DNA from: G020354785 sp964534745
GTDB taxonomy: Bacteria; Bacteroidota; Bacteroidia; Bacteroidales; UBA10428
DNA: 14,678 nt
Assembly (NCBI GenBank): GCA_964534745.1
Contig: CAZHQW010000071.1
Span: forward strand, 1 to 14,678
Direction of reading: 5' to 3'
Shown here piece by piece: positions 6,726 to 14,632 of this stretch. The notes beneath the pieces were generated by a model, which worked only from the letters and a program-made list of their open reading frames with translations, had not been told where the DNA came from and did not search any database. How positions within the stretch are numbered: position 1 is the stretch's first letter; each line of letters begins with the position of its first letter. Both the position numbers and the translations under genes were made by a program.

Positions 6726-8714
6726 TCATGCATCGATATTGGCATATTTTGCATGTGTCTCAATGAATTCTCTTCTTGGCGGTACTTCGTCGCCCATGAG
6801 CATCGAAAAGATCCTGTCCGCTTCAGCAGCTGACTCAATTGTAACCTGCCTCAATGTCCTTTTTTCGGGATTCATCGTTGTTTCCCATAGCTGCTCAGCG
6901 TTCATCTCACCCAGTCCCTTATACCGCTGAACACCGATATTTCCTTCCTTTTCTTTATTAAATTCTTCTATTGTCTGCTGTCTTTCTTCCTCGCTCCAGC
7001 AATATCTCTCCTGTTTACCCTTTTTCACCAGGTAGAGGGGCGGAGTAGCAATATACAAATGCCCGTTTTTTATAAGATCCTCCATATGGCGGTAGAAAAA
7101 GGTCATGATAAGCGTAGTAATATGGCTGCCGTCAATATCGGCATCGGTCATTATTATAACCTTATAATATCTCAGACCTTCCATGTTTAATGCCTTGGTA
7201 TCATCCTCAGTACCTACCGAAACACCCAGAGCTGTAAAAATATTCCTTATTTCTTCATTGTCGAAAATCTTGTGAGGCATAGCTTTCTCGACGTTCAGAA
7301 TTTTACCCCTCAACGGCAGTATTGCCTGGAACCTTCTGTCACGCCCCTGTTTTGCGGTACCACCTGCCGAATCACCTTCGACCAGGAATATCTCGCTGGC
7401 AGCAGGGTCCCTGTCCGCACAGTCTGCCAGCTTACCGGGCAAACCTGAGCCTGACAATACATTCTTACGTTGTACAAGCTCTCTTGCTTTTCTTGCTGCA
7501 TGCCTTGCCTGGGCAGCAAGTATAACCTTATTTACAATGGTACGTGCGTCTTTGGGGTTCTCTTCAAGATAATTACCCAGCACAGTGCTCACCGCCTGAT
7601 CCACGGCGCCCATAACTTCCGAATTGCCGAGCTTTGTCTTTGTCTGTCCCTCAAACTGGGGTTCCGCCACCTTTATAGAAATTATGGCAGTGAGTCCCTC
7701 CCTGAAATCATCACCATTAATATCAAACTTTAACTTTGCCAGCAATCCCGATTTTTCAGCATAATTTTTAAGAGTCCGCGTCAGCCCTCTTCTGAATCCC
7801 GCAAGGTGTGTCCCCCCTTCAATTGTATTTATGTTATTTACATATGAATGAATATTTTCCGAAAATGAGGTATTATACTGGAGTGCTATCTCAACAGGGA
7901 TATCATTCTTAACAGTATCAATATTGATAACATTGCTTACCAGCTTTTCCCTTGTTGAGTCAAGCAGTTCAACAAACTCTTTCAGTCCGTGTTCAGAAAA
8001 GAAGGTCTCAGTGCGGTATTCATTTCCGTTGCCGTTCTCCTCGAATTCTCTCATATCGGTTATTGAAAGATGTATGCCTTTGTTCAGGTAAGCCAGCTCC
8101 CTTAATCTCGAAGAAAGAATTTCGAAGTTGAAATCAGTTGTGATAAATATCGAATTATCCGGAGTGAAAGTAACATCCGTCCCGCTCTTGTCAGTATCAC
8201 CTGTCTGCCTGACCTCATACAGAGGCTTGCCCCTCTCATATTCCTGCATAAAAATACCCCCGTTCCTGTAGGTGACGACTGTCAGATGGGAAGAAAGAGC
8301 ATTTACGCAGGAAACACCAACACCATGCAGTCCCCCGGAAACCTTGTACGAATCTTTATTGAATTTGCCCCCTGCATGCAGAACTGTCATTACCACTTCC
8401 AGTGCCGACCTCTTTTCTTTCTCATGAATGTCAACAGGTATCCCGCGCCCATCATCCCTGACAGTTATCGATCCGTCTTCATTTATTATAACATCAATTT
8501 TACTGCAATACCCTGCCAGAGCCTCATCAATTGAATTATCAATAACTTCGTAGGCCAGATGATGCAATCCTTTGGTGCTCAGGTCACCAATATACATTGC
8601 CGGTCTTTTTCTTACTGCTTCAAGACCTTCCAGTACCTGTATATTCTCGGCCGAATACTTGCCGCCGTCAGTACGTTTGCGCCCGTCTCCTTTTGCTTTT
8701 TCATTTTTTCTCAT
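6726..8714 (-). CDS. gyrB: GyrB, DNA gyrase subunit B
   Basis: GyrB is the ATPase and TOPRIM subunit of DNA gyrase, which with GyrA introduces negative supercoils. With the chosen start the protein has 662 residues, normal for GyrB without the proteobacterial insert. Features in order are the GHKL ATPase domain with VIDNSIDEALAG (catalytic Glu about 56, Mg-binding Asn about 60), DDGRGIPVDIH near 87-97 and GGLHGVGVSCVNA near 127-139; the transducer domain to about 400; then TOPRIM motifs EGDSAGG at 446-452, PLRGKILNVEKA at 467-478 and DADIDGSH at 524-531. The C-terminus, with QRYKGLGEMNAEQLWETTM and MGDEVPPRREFIE, fits GyrB rather than ParE. I chose the ATG at 8712-8714 because AAGAAG lies five bases before it. 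An in-frame GTG two codons upstream (8718-8720) would overlap that site. Confidence 0.96.
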   Translation of the reverse strand: MRKNEKAKGDGRKRTDGGKYSAENIQVLEGLEAVRKRPAMYIGDLSTKGLHHLAYEVIDNSIDEALAGYCSKIDVIINEDGSITVRDDGRGIPVDIHEKEKRSALEVVMTVLHAGGKFNKDSYKVSGGLHGVGVSCVNALSSHLTVVTYRNGGIFMQEYERGKPLYEVRQTGDTDKSGTDVTFTPDNSIFITTDFNFEILSSRLRELAYLNKGIHLSITDMREFEENGNGNEYRTETFFSEHGLKEFVELLDSTREKLVSNVINIDTVKNDIPVEIALQYNTSFSENIHSYVNNINTIEGGTHLAGFRRGLTRTLKNYAEKSGLLAKLKFDINGDDFREGLTAIISIKVAEPQFEGQTKTKLGNSEVMGAVDQAVSTVLGNYLEENPKDARTIVNKVILAAQARHAARKARELVQRKNVLSGSGLPGKLADCADRDPAASEIFLVEGDSAGGTAKQGRDRRFQAILPLRGKILNVEKAMPHKIFDNEEIRNIFTALGVSVGTEDDTKALNMEGLRYYKVIIMTDADIDGSHITTLIMTFFYRHMEDLIKNGHLYIATPPLYLVKKGKQERYCWSEEERQQTIEEFNKEKEGNIGVQRYKGLGEMNAEQLWETTMNPEKRTLRQVTIESAAEADRIFSMLMGDEVPPRREFIETHAKYANIDA

Positions 8715-8822
8715 ATACACTTCTTACATTAATTCGTTGAAACTACTACTCTATTTACACTAAAAAATAAAGGGTTAATTTGTTAATCCTCGCAGGCATT
8801 CCTGAATGAGTTACCACTTTAA

Positions 8823-8830
8823 CAAAGATA
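8823..8830 (-). promoter_or_regulatory. Likely -7 promoter box for gyrB
   Basis: The minus strand reads TATCTTTG, an exact TAnnTTTG match. It lies about 108 bp upstream of the gyrB start and implies a leader of about 100 bases. No TTG is found at the usual -33 distance, where the sequence is A/T only, so the promoter may be weak or activator-dependent. Confidence 0.4.
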
Positions 8831-8870
8831 ATAAAATTTGAGCATTTTATTTTTAAAAAAAGTGCTATAA

Positions 8871-8903
8871 ATCAATGAAATATCAACAAATAATCAACAA
8901 ATT
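8871..8903. repeat. Three tandem 11-bp repeats upstream of gyrB
   Basis: ATCAATGAAAT (8871-8881), ATCAACAAATA (8882-8892) and ATCAACAAATT (8893-8903) follow one another without gaps. The last two share their first 10 bases and the first copy is a diverged version. An 11-bp period places each copy on nearly the same face of the helix. If the -7 box at 8823-8830 is real, the repeats lie roughly 50-85 bp upstream of its start point, where an activator could bind. They also begin only 2 bp from the stop codon of the beta-barrel gene. Confidence 0.5.
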
Positions 8904-8905
8904 TT

Positions 8906-10564
8906 TTATAATTTATAAGTAAAACCTGCGAGCATGTTAAACCTCTGTGCAGGGTACTGGTTCCACATATAATATTCCGATGAAGTGATGTTGCAGAGGC
9001 TGATAAAAAACGACAATATCTTTGAATAGCGGTATTCAATTGCAAAATTTAAATCAATTACAGGCTTGAGCCTTATAAAATCAACCTGCTCCTGAAATGA
9101 TTTGGCATATCTGTTGCCGATAGCTATCAAATCAATATCAAAAAGTATCTTGTTCCTCAGGTTATAACTGAAATAAAAGTCTATATTATACTCCGGCTTA
9201 TGCCAGGCCTTCTCCTCATCAAACGTGACATACTTATAATAGCTGCCTTTAACCATCATATTGAGTTTCTCCGATATGCCAAGGTTAATCTCCCCGTGGT
9301 ATTTTATCTGCTCCAGGTCGTCATAAACCACAGTAAACTGATTCTCGTAATCGCCGGAAGTATCGTTTACAAAAAAGTGCATATCGTTAATCAGTGAATA
9401 TGTGACATCAAACCTGAACGCAGTAACTGAGCTTAACTTCCCTTTCAATCCGGCGTAGATAATAAACTTATTTACGGAGTTCGCCACATTTAGTCCGGGT
9501 ACGACAAACTTGTTTTCATCAGTGACAGTGCTGTAGTTATGAATATCAAGTCTGCCATCAATCCCGAAATAAGGGATGATTACCTCTTCCAGCATATTAA
9601 ACTGAAGGCTGGCTCTAGGGAAAATATATGTTTTTGCCTTCTCAAGGATATTTACATAAACATTAAAACCAAGGTCAGCCTCCCATTCCGGGGTGCGCTT
9701 CCTGAACCAGGGCATCAACTTTATCACGGTATTATTTACCGAGTCAATTGACTCGCTTTTCAGATAATTAACCAGTGAGGCATCCATCCCAAGCATCAGT
9801 TTAACTACAGACCCGGAAAGGCCTCCCCTGAGAGCAAGAATATTTTCACTGTTTTTGAATCTATCACTGAAATAGTCATACCGGATTCCTATTCCATAAT
9901 TAAGACGTGAGGAATCAAGGCCTGCAGAATATATGTCAGCTGAAGTGCCGAATAAAAAATATCTTTGCCGGATATCCCTGGCCCTTATTTCGGGGAAGGT
10001 ATCGGTAAACATTGCAGTGTTATAGCCATAATGATGTATGCCGTCATTCTTTAATCTTATATTACCTGCAAGGTTAACATTATCATAAATTTTTTTGCCT
10101 GATAATTCAGCATAGCTATTACTGTAACCTGCGGGTACCTTGTCTTCATTGTCAAGTTTCAGTTTTGAATGTGAGGACTTATGCATCAGGTAAGCTCCTA
10201 TCACATGGTCTTTGGAACGCTGGCTGCTGAAACCGTATTCAGCCAGGGGAGTAAAGTAGTTCCCCAGTCCGGCTTTTATATAACTATTATATAGTTCTGT
10301 AAGGGGAATGGTCATCTTTGCCGGCTTAATGGCTTTCGGCTCATATTCAGTTGTTAGTCCGGATGGCAGTATGTTATATTTAAATGACGGGGCGAAAGCC
10401 AGGGTATCATCATTTTGAGGGAGGTTGTTTATTTTAACAGCATCCGATATTGTCGGTTCGTAAGGTTTAATTACTACTACATCCCTGCTTATCTGCTGGG
10501 AAAATAACAGTGTACATGGCATCAAAAATATTAATGGTATGGATATTCTTATTATTGCTTTCAT
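8906..10564 (-). CDS. Outer-membrane beta-barrel protein, TonB-receptor-like but without plug
   Basis: The 552-residue protein has a type I signal peptide (about residues 1-22, ending LLFSQ). A short segment at 29-49 follows, containing VVIKPYEPTISDA, which looks like a conserved N-terminal motif. From about residue 88 to the end it alternates aromatic and polar residues in beta-strand style (YIKAGLGNYFTPLAEYGF at the start, FNMLAGFTYKL at the very end), as in outer-membrane barrels. The C-terminal third resembles TonB-dependent receptors, but there is no room for a normal plug domain, so a transport role should not be assumed. It starts 39 bp after the TPR gene on the same strand, and the two are probably one operon. 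The Cys at residue 17 does not sit in a good lipobox. The ligand and partner are unknown. Confidence 0.8.
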   Translation of the reverse strand: MKAIIRISIPLIFLMPCTLLFSQQISRDVVVIKPYEPTISDAVKINNLPQNDDTLAFAPSFKYNILPSGLTTEYEPKAIKPAKMTIPLTELYNSYIKAGLGNYFTPLAEYGFSSQRSKDHVIGAYLMHKSSHSKLKLDNEDKVPAGYSNSYAELSGKKIYDNVNLAGNIRLKNDGIHHYGYNTAMFTDTFPEIRARDIRQRYFLFGTSADIYSAGLDSSRLNYGIGIRYDYFSDRFKNSENILALRGGLSGSVVKLMLGMDASLVNYLKSESIDSVNNTVIKLMPWFRKRTPEWEADLGFNVYVNILEKAKTYIFPRASLQFNMLEEVIIPYFGIDGRLDIHNYSTVTDENKFVVPGLNVANSVNKFIIYAGLKGKLSSVTAFRFDVTYSLINDMHFFVNDTSGDYENQFTVVYDDLEQIKYHGEINLGISEKLNMMVKGSYYKYVTFDEEKAWHKPEYNIDFYFSYNLRNKILFDIDLIAIGNRYAKSFQEQVDFIRLKPVIDLNFAIEYRYSKILSFFISLCNITSSEYYMWNQYPAQRFNMLAGFTYKL

Positions 10565-10603
10565 AAAGTACCTTTCTGTTAATTAAAACTTTAATCTTAC
10601 ATA

Positions 10604-13600
10604 TTACTGCTCCTTCATGTTTACCTCCATATCCTGCTGCCCAGAGCTCTTTTCAACTGACTGCTGATCCCTGACAAGCTTTTCCAGTTTTTCTTTTGCC
10701 ACTGATATAATGCCGTCATCCGTTACCTCATAATAATCAATGATACTCTGAAGGGTCTGTGTTGCCTGGAAATAATCACCCCTTGCAGCAAATATATCTG
10801 ACCAGAGAATGAAGCTTTTGGCCATCCAGTATTGATGGGGAGTGGTTTTTTCAGTAAAATCAAATATTTCTTTCTCTGCATTCTCCAGTTCACCCTTGCT
10901 AAAATATATTTCCGCCATTCTGTACTTCGACTCCGCCCCTTCTTCGCTGTTCACCTCAGAGGCTATTTTCCCAAACTGCTCCAGTGCCAGCATTGCACGG
11001 TCAGTTGCATAAAGTGATTTTGCAAGAATAAACCGGGCCTCCCTCTCCATTGCCGCAGATATCTTTTCAGTGGCAAGGACACTTTTAGCCGCATCAATAG
11101 CCTCTGGAAAATTATCAAGGTAGTATTGGCACCTCATTAATCCGATACGTGCCTCGAGCTTATTATTGTTTAACTCTGTTACTTCTTCCAGCTTTTTATA
11201 ATAGCCGATGGCGCTGCCATAATCTTTAAGCCTGAATTTTATTCTGGATGCACCCAGGAGTGCCTGCTCTGTATATATGTTCCTTGGCCTGCCAATAATA
11301 TAGTCAAATGATTCCATAGCTTCGTCATACTGCTTAAGCTTATAGTTGCAGTCCCCCTTGTAGAAATGGGCATCCAGGATAAAACTGCCATTCCCATACT
11401 TCTCTATGTAATTGCTGAACCCCTGTGATGACCGTTCACAGTCACCTGACAGATAAAGCTTTTCAGCAGTAATATAAGTAAGTGAATCCTGCTCTTTCAT
11501 ATCAACCCTGGCAAAATCCCCCAGATTATTAACATAGGCAAAGTAAGCATCTATATTATTCATGTCGACATAAATGTTCTTTATACCCTTCAGTGCACTC
11601 TGGGCCTCTGCTGTACCCGGATAATCACTCACGACCCTCTTGTAAAGCCTGAGTGATTCCTCGTTGTTGTCAGCACTGTAATAAATAAGCCCTAACTTTA
11701 CCAGCGCTTTGCTGACATAACTGCTGTTGGGAAAGGTATTTACAATTTTCTGGAAATATGGGGTTGCCAAATCGTGTTTCTGCCGAGACATATAGCTTTC
11801 CCCGACTTCATAAAGAGCATCATCGGTGTAGGCCGAGCCAGGATAAACCTTCAACAGCTCATTAAGGCACTTTACTTTTTCATCGTACCTGTTTAAAACG
11901 CCGAGGGACAGGCCTTTCTGGAACATTGCATAATCAACATCAGTGATGCCGGCCTTTATGCTTCTGTCATAAAAATTTATAGCCGAATAGAAATCCTTGC
12001 GGATAAAAAAACAGTCCCCTGTCCGGTTCAGTGCATCCCCGTATCTCCTTGTCCTTTCATCTTTAGCAAATCCGGTATACTTCCTGAACCATACCGCTGC
12101 CTCTGCGTAGTCTTTCTTTTTAAAATATGCATATCCAAGATTATAATGGGCAATATTGAACTCCTTCTGGCTGTATGCTACGGGCATGTCAACATATTTC
12201 ATGTAATCACTGATGGCCTTGTCATAATCACCAAGCCTGTAATATGCTTCCCCCCTCCAGTAGTAAGTCAGGGCATACAGTTTATTGCTGTAACTTCCGT
12301 ATTTTGTTGAATTATTGAACAATTCCACAGCCTCACTGAACTTCAGGTTATTAAAAAGCTCCAGTGCCCTGTAATAAGCTATCTTCTGATATGCTTTCCT
12401 TATATCTTCATTTTTATCTTTTATCTTATCAATAGATGACAGGGCCATGCTGTAATTCTTTGCATTCAGGTATGCCAGTCCGAGATAATTATAAGCCTCA
12501 TCGGTTCGTTTTGACCCCGGATAAAGCCTTATGTAATCGTTCAGTGCCTGGATAGCTTCATTAAAGGGAGAATATGACAATTCATATGTCACCAGTGCAT
12601 AATTGAACAGTGCATCTTCCTTTATCTGCGGATCATAGTCAAGTTTCGATGCCGAGGAAAAAGCCATCCTTGCCTCATGCTTTTTACCAAGCTTCAGGTA
12701 ACAATCTGCCAGGTGATATAAAGCATTCTGGCAAAGCAGTGAATTCTCATTTGACAGGCTGCCGAACATTTTTGCCGCCTTATCATACTCACCAGCCCTA
12801 TAATATGCATAAGCCAGCTGGTACTTATCCTCCGCTGTCACATCAGAGGAGTGTTCAATATAATATAAAAGGTAAGGTATTGACTCGTCGAAGCGTTTCA
12901 GCATATAAAAAGACACTCCTGTCATCTTTGCCACCTCCGCATGCCTCAATTCTGTTACATTATCCAGCACCCTGGGAGCATATTCCACAACCTTCTCGTA
13001 TTTCTTCTGGAGAAAATATATCTGGGTAACGTAATAGGGTACTATTGGCGAAAATGTATCATCATCAGAAAGCTTTAAAAATCCGTCCAGTGCAGTCTGG
13101 TAGTTACCCTGGCTGTAGTTAATATGTGAATAATAGTATATGGCAGGCACAGAATACCTGGTACTTTTATCTTTAATTTCATTAAATGCCACCCTTGCAT
13201 TATCAGGATCATCAATTTTAAAATAGCTGTACCCTGTTTTAAAATAACATTCCGCCTGCTCTTCATCTTTCAGCAGTCCCACATCAACTTTTTTATAATA
13301 CGATATGGCATTTTTATACTTCTGAACATCATAAAAATAACCTGCCAGATTGAAATACGCGCGGTTAACCAGCGGACTTTCGGGGTTGTCTTTTACAAAT
13401 GTAACTGTTAAATACTCAGCATCTTCATTGAACAGCCTGACGGCGCATAATGCAATATAATACTGCGTATTTGTTCTCAGGATTGAGTTCTGGCTTCCAT
13501 ATGAATCATATGCCTTCCGGAATAAAACCTGTGCAGCACCGTAATTCTCCTTCTCCAGCAGCTCCATGCCCTTTTTATAGTTCCGGTCATCATTAGTATG

Positions 13601-13687
13601 GACGGCGGATTGCTGCGACCATGTTAAAGTAGCAAATATAAAACCGAATATGATTACGCCTGCAATAAACTTAATACCATTATTCAT
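10604..13687 (-). CDS. Large periplasmic tetratricopeptide-repeat protein
   Basis: The 1027-residue protein begins with a signal peptide (about 1-25, ATLTWSQQ cleavage region) and is otherwise almost entirely TPR-type helical repeats, on the order of 20 or more, such as AYYRAGEYDKAAKMFGSL and HYNLGYAYFKKKDYAEAAVW. Several repeats carry the YPGS/FPNS signature (KVYPGSAYTDDALYEVGESY, NTFPNSSYVSKALVKLG) seen in BamD- and YbgF/CpoB-like envelope TPR proteins. The last 20 or so residues are a charged, glutamine-rich tail without repeats. Such solenoids bind proteins and have no catalytic function, so it is probably a periplasmic scaffold. It is the first gene of a likely two-gene operon with the beta-barrel gene 39 bp downstream, and it is divergent from ftsE. 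I cannot name the exact binding partner. Confidence 0.88.
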   Translation of the reverse strand: MNNGIKFIAGVIIFGFIFATLTWSQQSAVHTNDDRNYKKGMELLEKENYGAAQVLFRKAYDSYGSQNSILRTNTQYYIALCAVRLFNEDAEYLTVTFVKDNPESPLVNRAYFNLAGYFYDVQKYKNAISYYKKVDVGLLKDEEQAECYFKTGYSYFKIDDPDNARVAFNEIKDKSTRYSVPAIYYYSHINYSQGNYQTALDGFLKLSDDDTFSPIVPYYVTQIYFLQKKYEKVVEYAPRVLDNVTELRHAEVAKMTGVSFYMLKRFDESIPYLLYYIEHSSDVTAEDKYQLAYAYYRAGEYDKAAKMFGSLSNENSLLCQNALYHLADCYLKLGKKHEARMAFSSASKLDYDPQIKEDALFNYALVTYELSYSPFNEAIQALNDYIRLYPGSKRTDEAYNYLGLAYLNAKNYSMALSSIDKIKDKNEDIRKAYQKIAYYRALELFNNLKFSEAVELFNNSTKYGSYSNKLYALTYYWRGEAYYRLGDYDKAISDYMKYVDMPVAYSQKEFNIAHYNLGYAYFKKKDYAEAAVWFRKYTGFAKDERTRRYGDALNRTGDCFFIRKDFYSAINFYDRSIKAGITDVDYAMFQKGLSLGVLNRYDEKVKCLNELLKVYPGSAYTDDALYEVGESYMSRQKHDLATPYFQKIVNTFPNSSYVSKALVKLGLIYYSADNNEESLRLYKRVVSDYPGTAEAQSALKGIKNIYVDMNNIDAYFAYVNNLGDFARVDMKEQDSLTYITAEKLYLSGDCERSSQGFSNYIEKYGNGSFILDAHFYKGDCNYKLKQYDEAMESFDYIIGRPRNIYTEQALLGASRIKFRLKDYGSAIGYYKKLEEVTELNNNKLEARIGLMRCQYYLDNFPEAIDAAKSVLATEKISAAMEREARFILAKSLYATDRAMLALEQFGKIASEVNSEEGAESKYRMAEIYFSKGELENAEKEIFDFTEKTTPHQYWMAKSFILWSDIFAARGDYFQATQTLQSIIDYYEVTDDGIISVAKEKLEKLVRDQQSVEKSSGQQDMEVNMKEQ

Positions 13688-13758
13688 TATTCAAATAATT
13701 GTTATTTGCATAAAATTACAGATTAAAAACGATCAATGCAGGCAGAATATTTCCCTTT

Positions 13759-13782
13759 TAATTAACAGAAAAATGTTAATTA
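13759..13782. repeat. Perfect 8-bp inverted repeat in the divergent region
   Basis: TAATTAAC (13759-13766) is the exact reverse complement of GTTAATTA (13775-13782), separated by 8 bases. It lies 72 bp from the TPR start and 43 bp upstream of the ftsE -7 box, where one regulator could act on both genes. The half-sites are almost pure A/T, so chance is possible. Confidence 0.4.
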
Positions 13783-13824
13783 TACAGTTTTAAAGCATAA
13801 CTTATATTACTTGATGTAAAATGT

Positions 13825-13832
13825 TATATTTG
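13825..13832 (+). promoter_or_regulatory. -7 promoter box for ftsE
   Basis: TATATTTG matches TAnnTTTG exactly and is the same octamer as in the rpoD promoter. It implies a start near 13837 and a leader of about 55 bases. No TTG stands 19-21 bp upstream, so only the -7 half is supported. Confidence 0.45.
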
Positions 13833-13893
13833 TTACATAAAAAATATATCCGGACCTGCATAAAGATCTTTATAACAGAAAAAAGCAAATTCA

Positions 13894-14601
13894 ATGGAAA
13901 ACAATAATATAATAAGTTTCCATAAAGCTTCAATTTTTCATGATGATCACCTTGTTTTGTCGGATGTGAGTTTTCAGGTTGCCAAAGGTGAATTTGTGTA
14001 CATTATAGGCAGGGTAGGCAGTGGAAAAACAAGCCTTATTAAGACAATAAATGCCGAACTGCCATTGAAAACAGGAAGTGCGACTGTCGTAAATTACCAG
14101 CTGGAGAAAATTAAAAGTAAGCAGGTGCCCTTGCTGAGGAGGAAACTTGGCATTGTTTTCCAGGACTTCCAGCTGCTAATTGACCGCACAGTCTATGATA
14201 ACCTCTTATTTGTACTTAAGGCTACGGGATGGAAAAACAAGAAAGAAACAGATGAAAGGATAAATGAAGTGCTGGGTAAGGTGGGACTGGATTACAAGGG
14301 GTACAAAAAACCGCACCAGCTGTCAGGCGGTGAACAGCAGCGTGTCGTCATCGCACGCGCCCTGCTTAACAATCCTGAAATAATACTTGCCGACGAGCCG
14401 ACAGGTAACCTTGACCCCGAAACATCCGAGGGAATTATCAGGATACTCAGGGAAATAAGCAGCAGCGGAAGGGCCGTTATAATGGCCACTCACAATTATA
14501 CCCTGCTTAAAAAGTTTGACGCCCGCACACTGAAATGTGAAAACGGAAAACTTGCTGAAGTGGACAAAACTTCGGAAATCGATTTCAGTACCCTGATATA
14601 A
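13894..14601 (+). CDS. ftsE: FtsE-like ABC transporter ATPase of the FtsEX division complex
   Basis: FtsE is the cytoplasmic ATPase that partners the membrane protein FtsX. FtsEX uses ATP to switch on septal peptidoglycan hydrolases rather than to transport a solute. The 235-residue protein has Walker A GRVGSGKT at 39-46, the Q-loop Gln90 in VFQDFQLL, the signature LSGGEQQR at 143-150, Walker B IILADEPT at 163-170 and the H-loop His200 in MATHNY, all intact. The run FQDFQLLIDRTVYDNL (89-104) is close to the FtsE pattern FQDFxLLxDRTVYxN and separates it from LolD-type ATPases. The ATG at 13894 has no Shine-Dalgarno sequence. ftsX does not follow; a strong hairpin closes the gene three bases after its stop. 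In Bacteroidota ftsX is commonly elsewhere. Confusion with another MacB/LolD-class ATPase remains possible. Confidence 0.88.
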   Translation: MENNNIISFHKASIFHDDHLVLSDVSFQVAKGEFVYIIGRVGSGKTSLIKTINAELPLKTGSATVVNYQLEKIKSKQVPLLRRKLGIVFQDFQLLIDRTVYDNLLFVLKATGWKNKKETDERINEVLGKVGLDYKGYKKPHQLSGGEQQRVVIARALLNNPEIILADEPTGNLDPETSEGIIRILREISSSGRAVIMATHNYTLLKKFDARTLKCENGKLAEVDKTSEIDFSTLI

Positions 14602-14604
14602 GAG

Positions 14605-14632
14605 AGGGACAGCGCCTCGGGGCGCTGTCCCT
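14605..14632 (+). terminator. Perfect 12-bp GC-rich hairpin after ftsE
   Basis: AGGGACAGCGCC (14605-14616) and GGCGCTGTCCCT (14621-14632) pair without a mismatch around a TCGG loop, starting three bases after the ftsE stop. The stem is very stable, but the next bases are ATACTAAG rather than a T-run, so it is not a textbook intrinsic terminator. It may be a U-tract-poor terminator or an mRNA 3' stabiliser. Confidence 0.6.

Larger units (their letters stand above)
8715..8905. other. Intergenic region between the beta-barrel gene and gyrB
   Basis: The gap of about 190 bp is AT-rich. It holds a -7 box match (8823-8830) and three tandem 11-bp repeats (8871-8903), listed separately. No small gene and no strong intrinsic terminator of the upstream beta-barrel gene is visible, so some read-through into gyrB is possible. 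I looked for TTATCCACA-type DnaA boxes and saw none, so it is not an obvious replication origin. Confidence 0.5.
13688..13893. other. Divergent intergenic region between the TPR gene and ftsE
   Basis: The 206-bp AT-rich gap should carry both promoters. On the ftsE side there is one exact -7 box (13825-13832). For the TPR gene no exact match to TAnnTTTG was found on the minus strand. A perfect dyad lies near the middle (13759-13782). Both are listed separately. No small gene or RNA was recognised. Confidence 0.5.

Noticed and set aside
6726..8714. ParE (topoisomerase IV subunit B) instead of GyrB
   Set aside because: The C-terminal MGDEVPPRREFIE segment and overall N-terminal sequence fit GyrB better.
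8715..8905. Replication origin next to gyrB
   Set aside because: No DnaA-box-like TTATCCACA sequences were seen, and dnaA and dnaN are not nearby; the 11-bp repeats do not resemble DnaA boxes.
10514..10516. Lipoprotein modification site at Cys17 of the beta-barrel protein
   Set aside because: The residues before it (FLMP) do not fit a lipobox, and a later SPI-type cleavage region is present.
12610..13029. Plus-strand open frame of 139 codons opposite the TPR gene
   Set aside because: It overlaps the TPR coding region completely and its proline- and histidine-rich protein resembles no known family.
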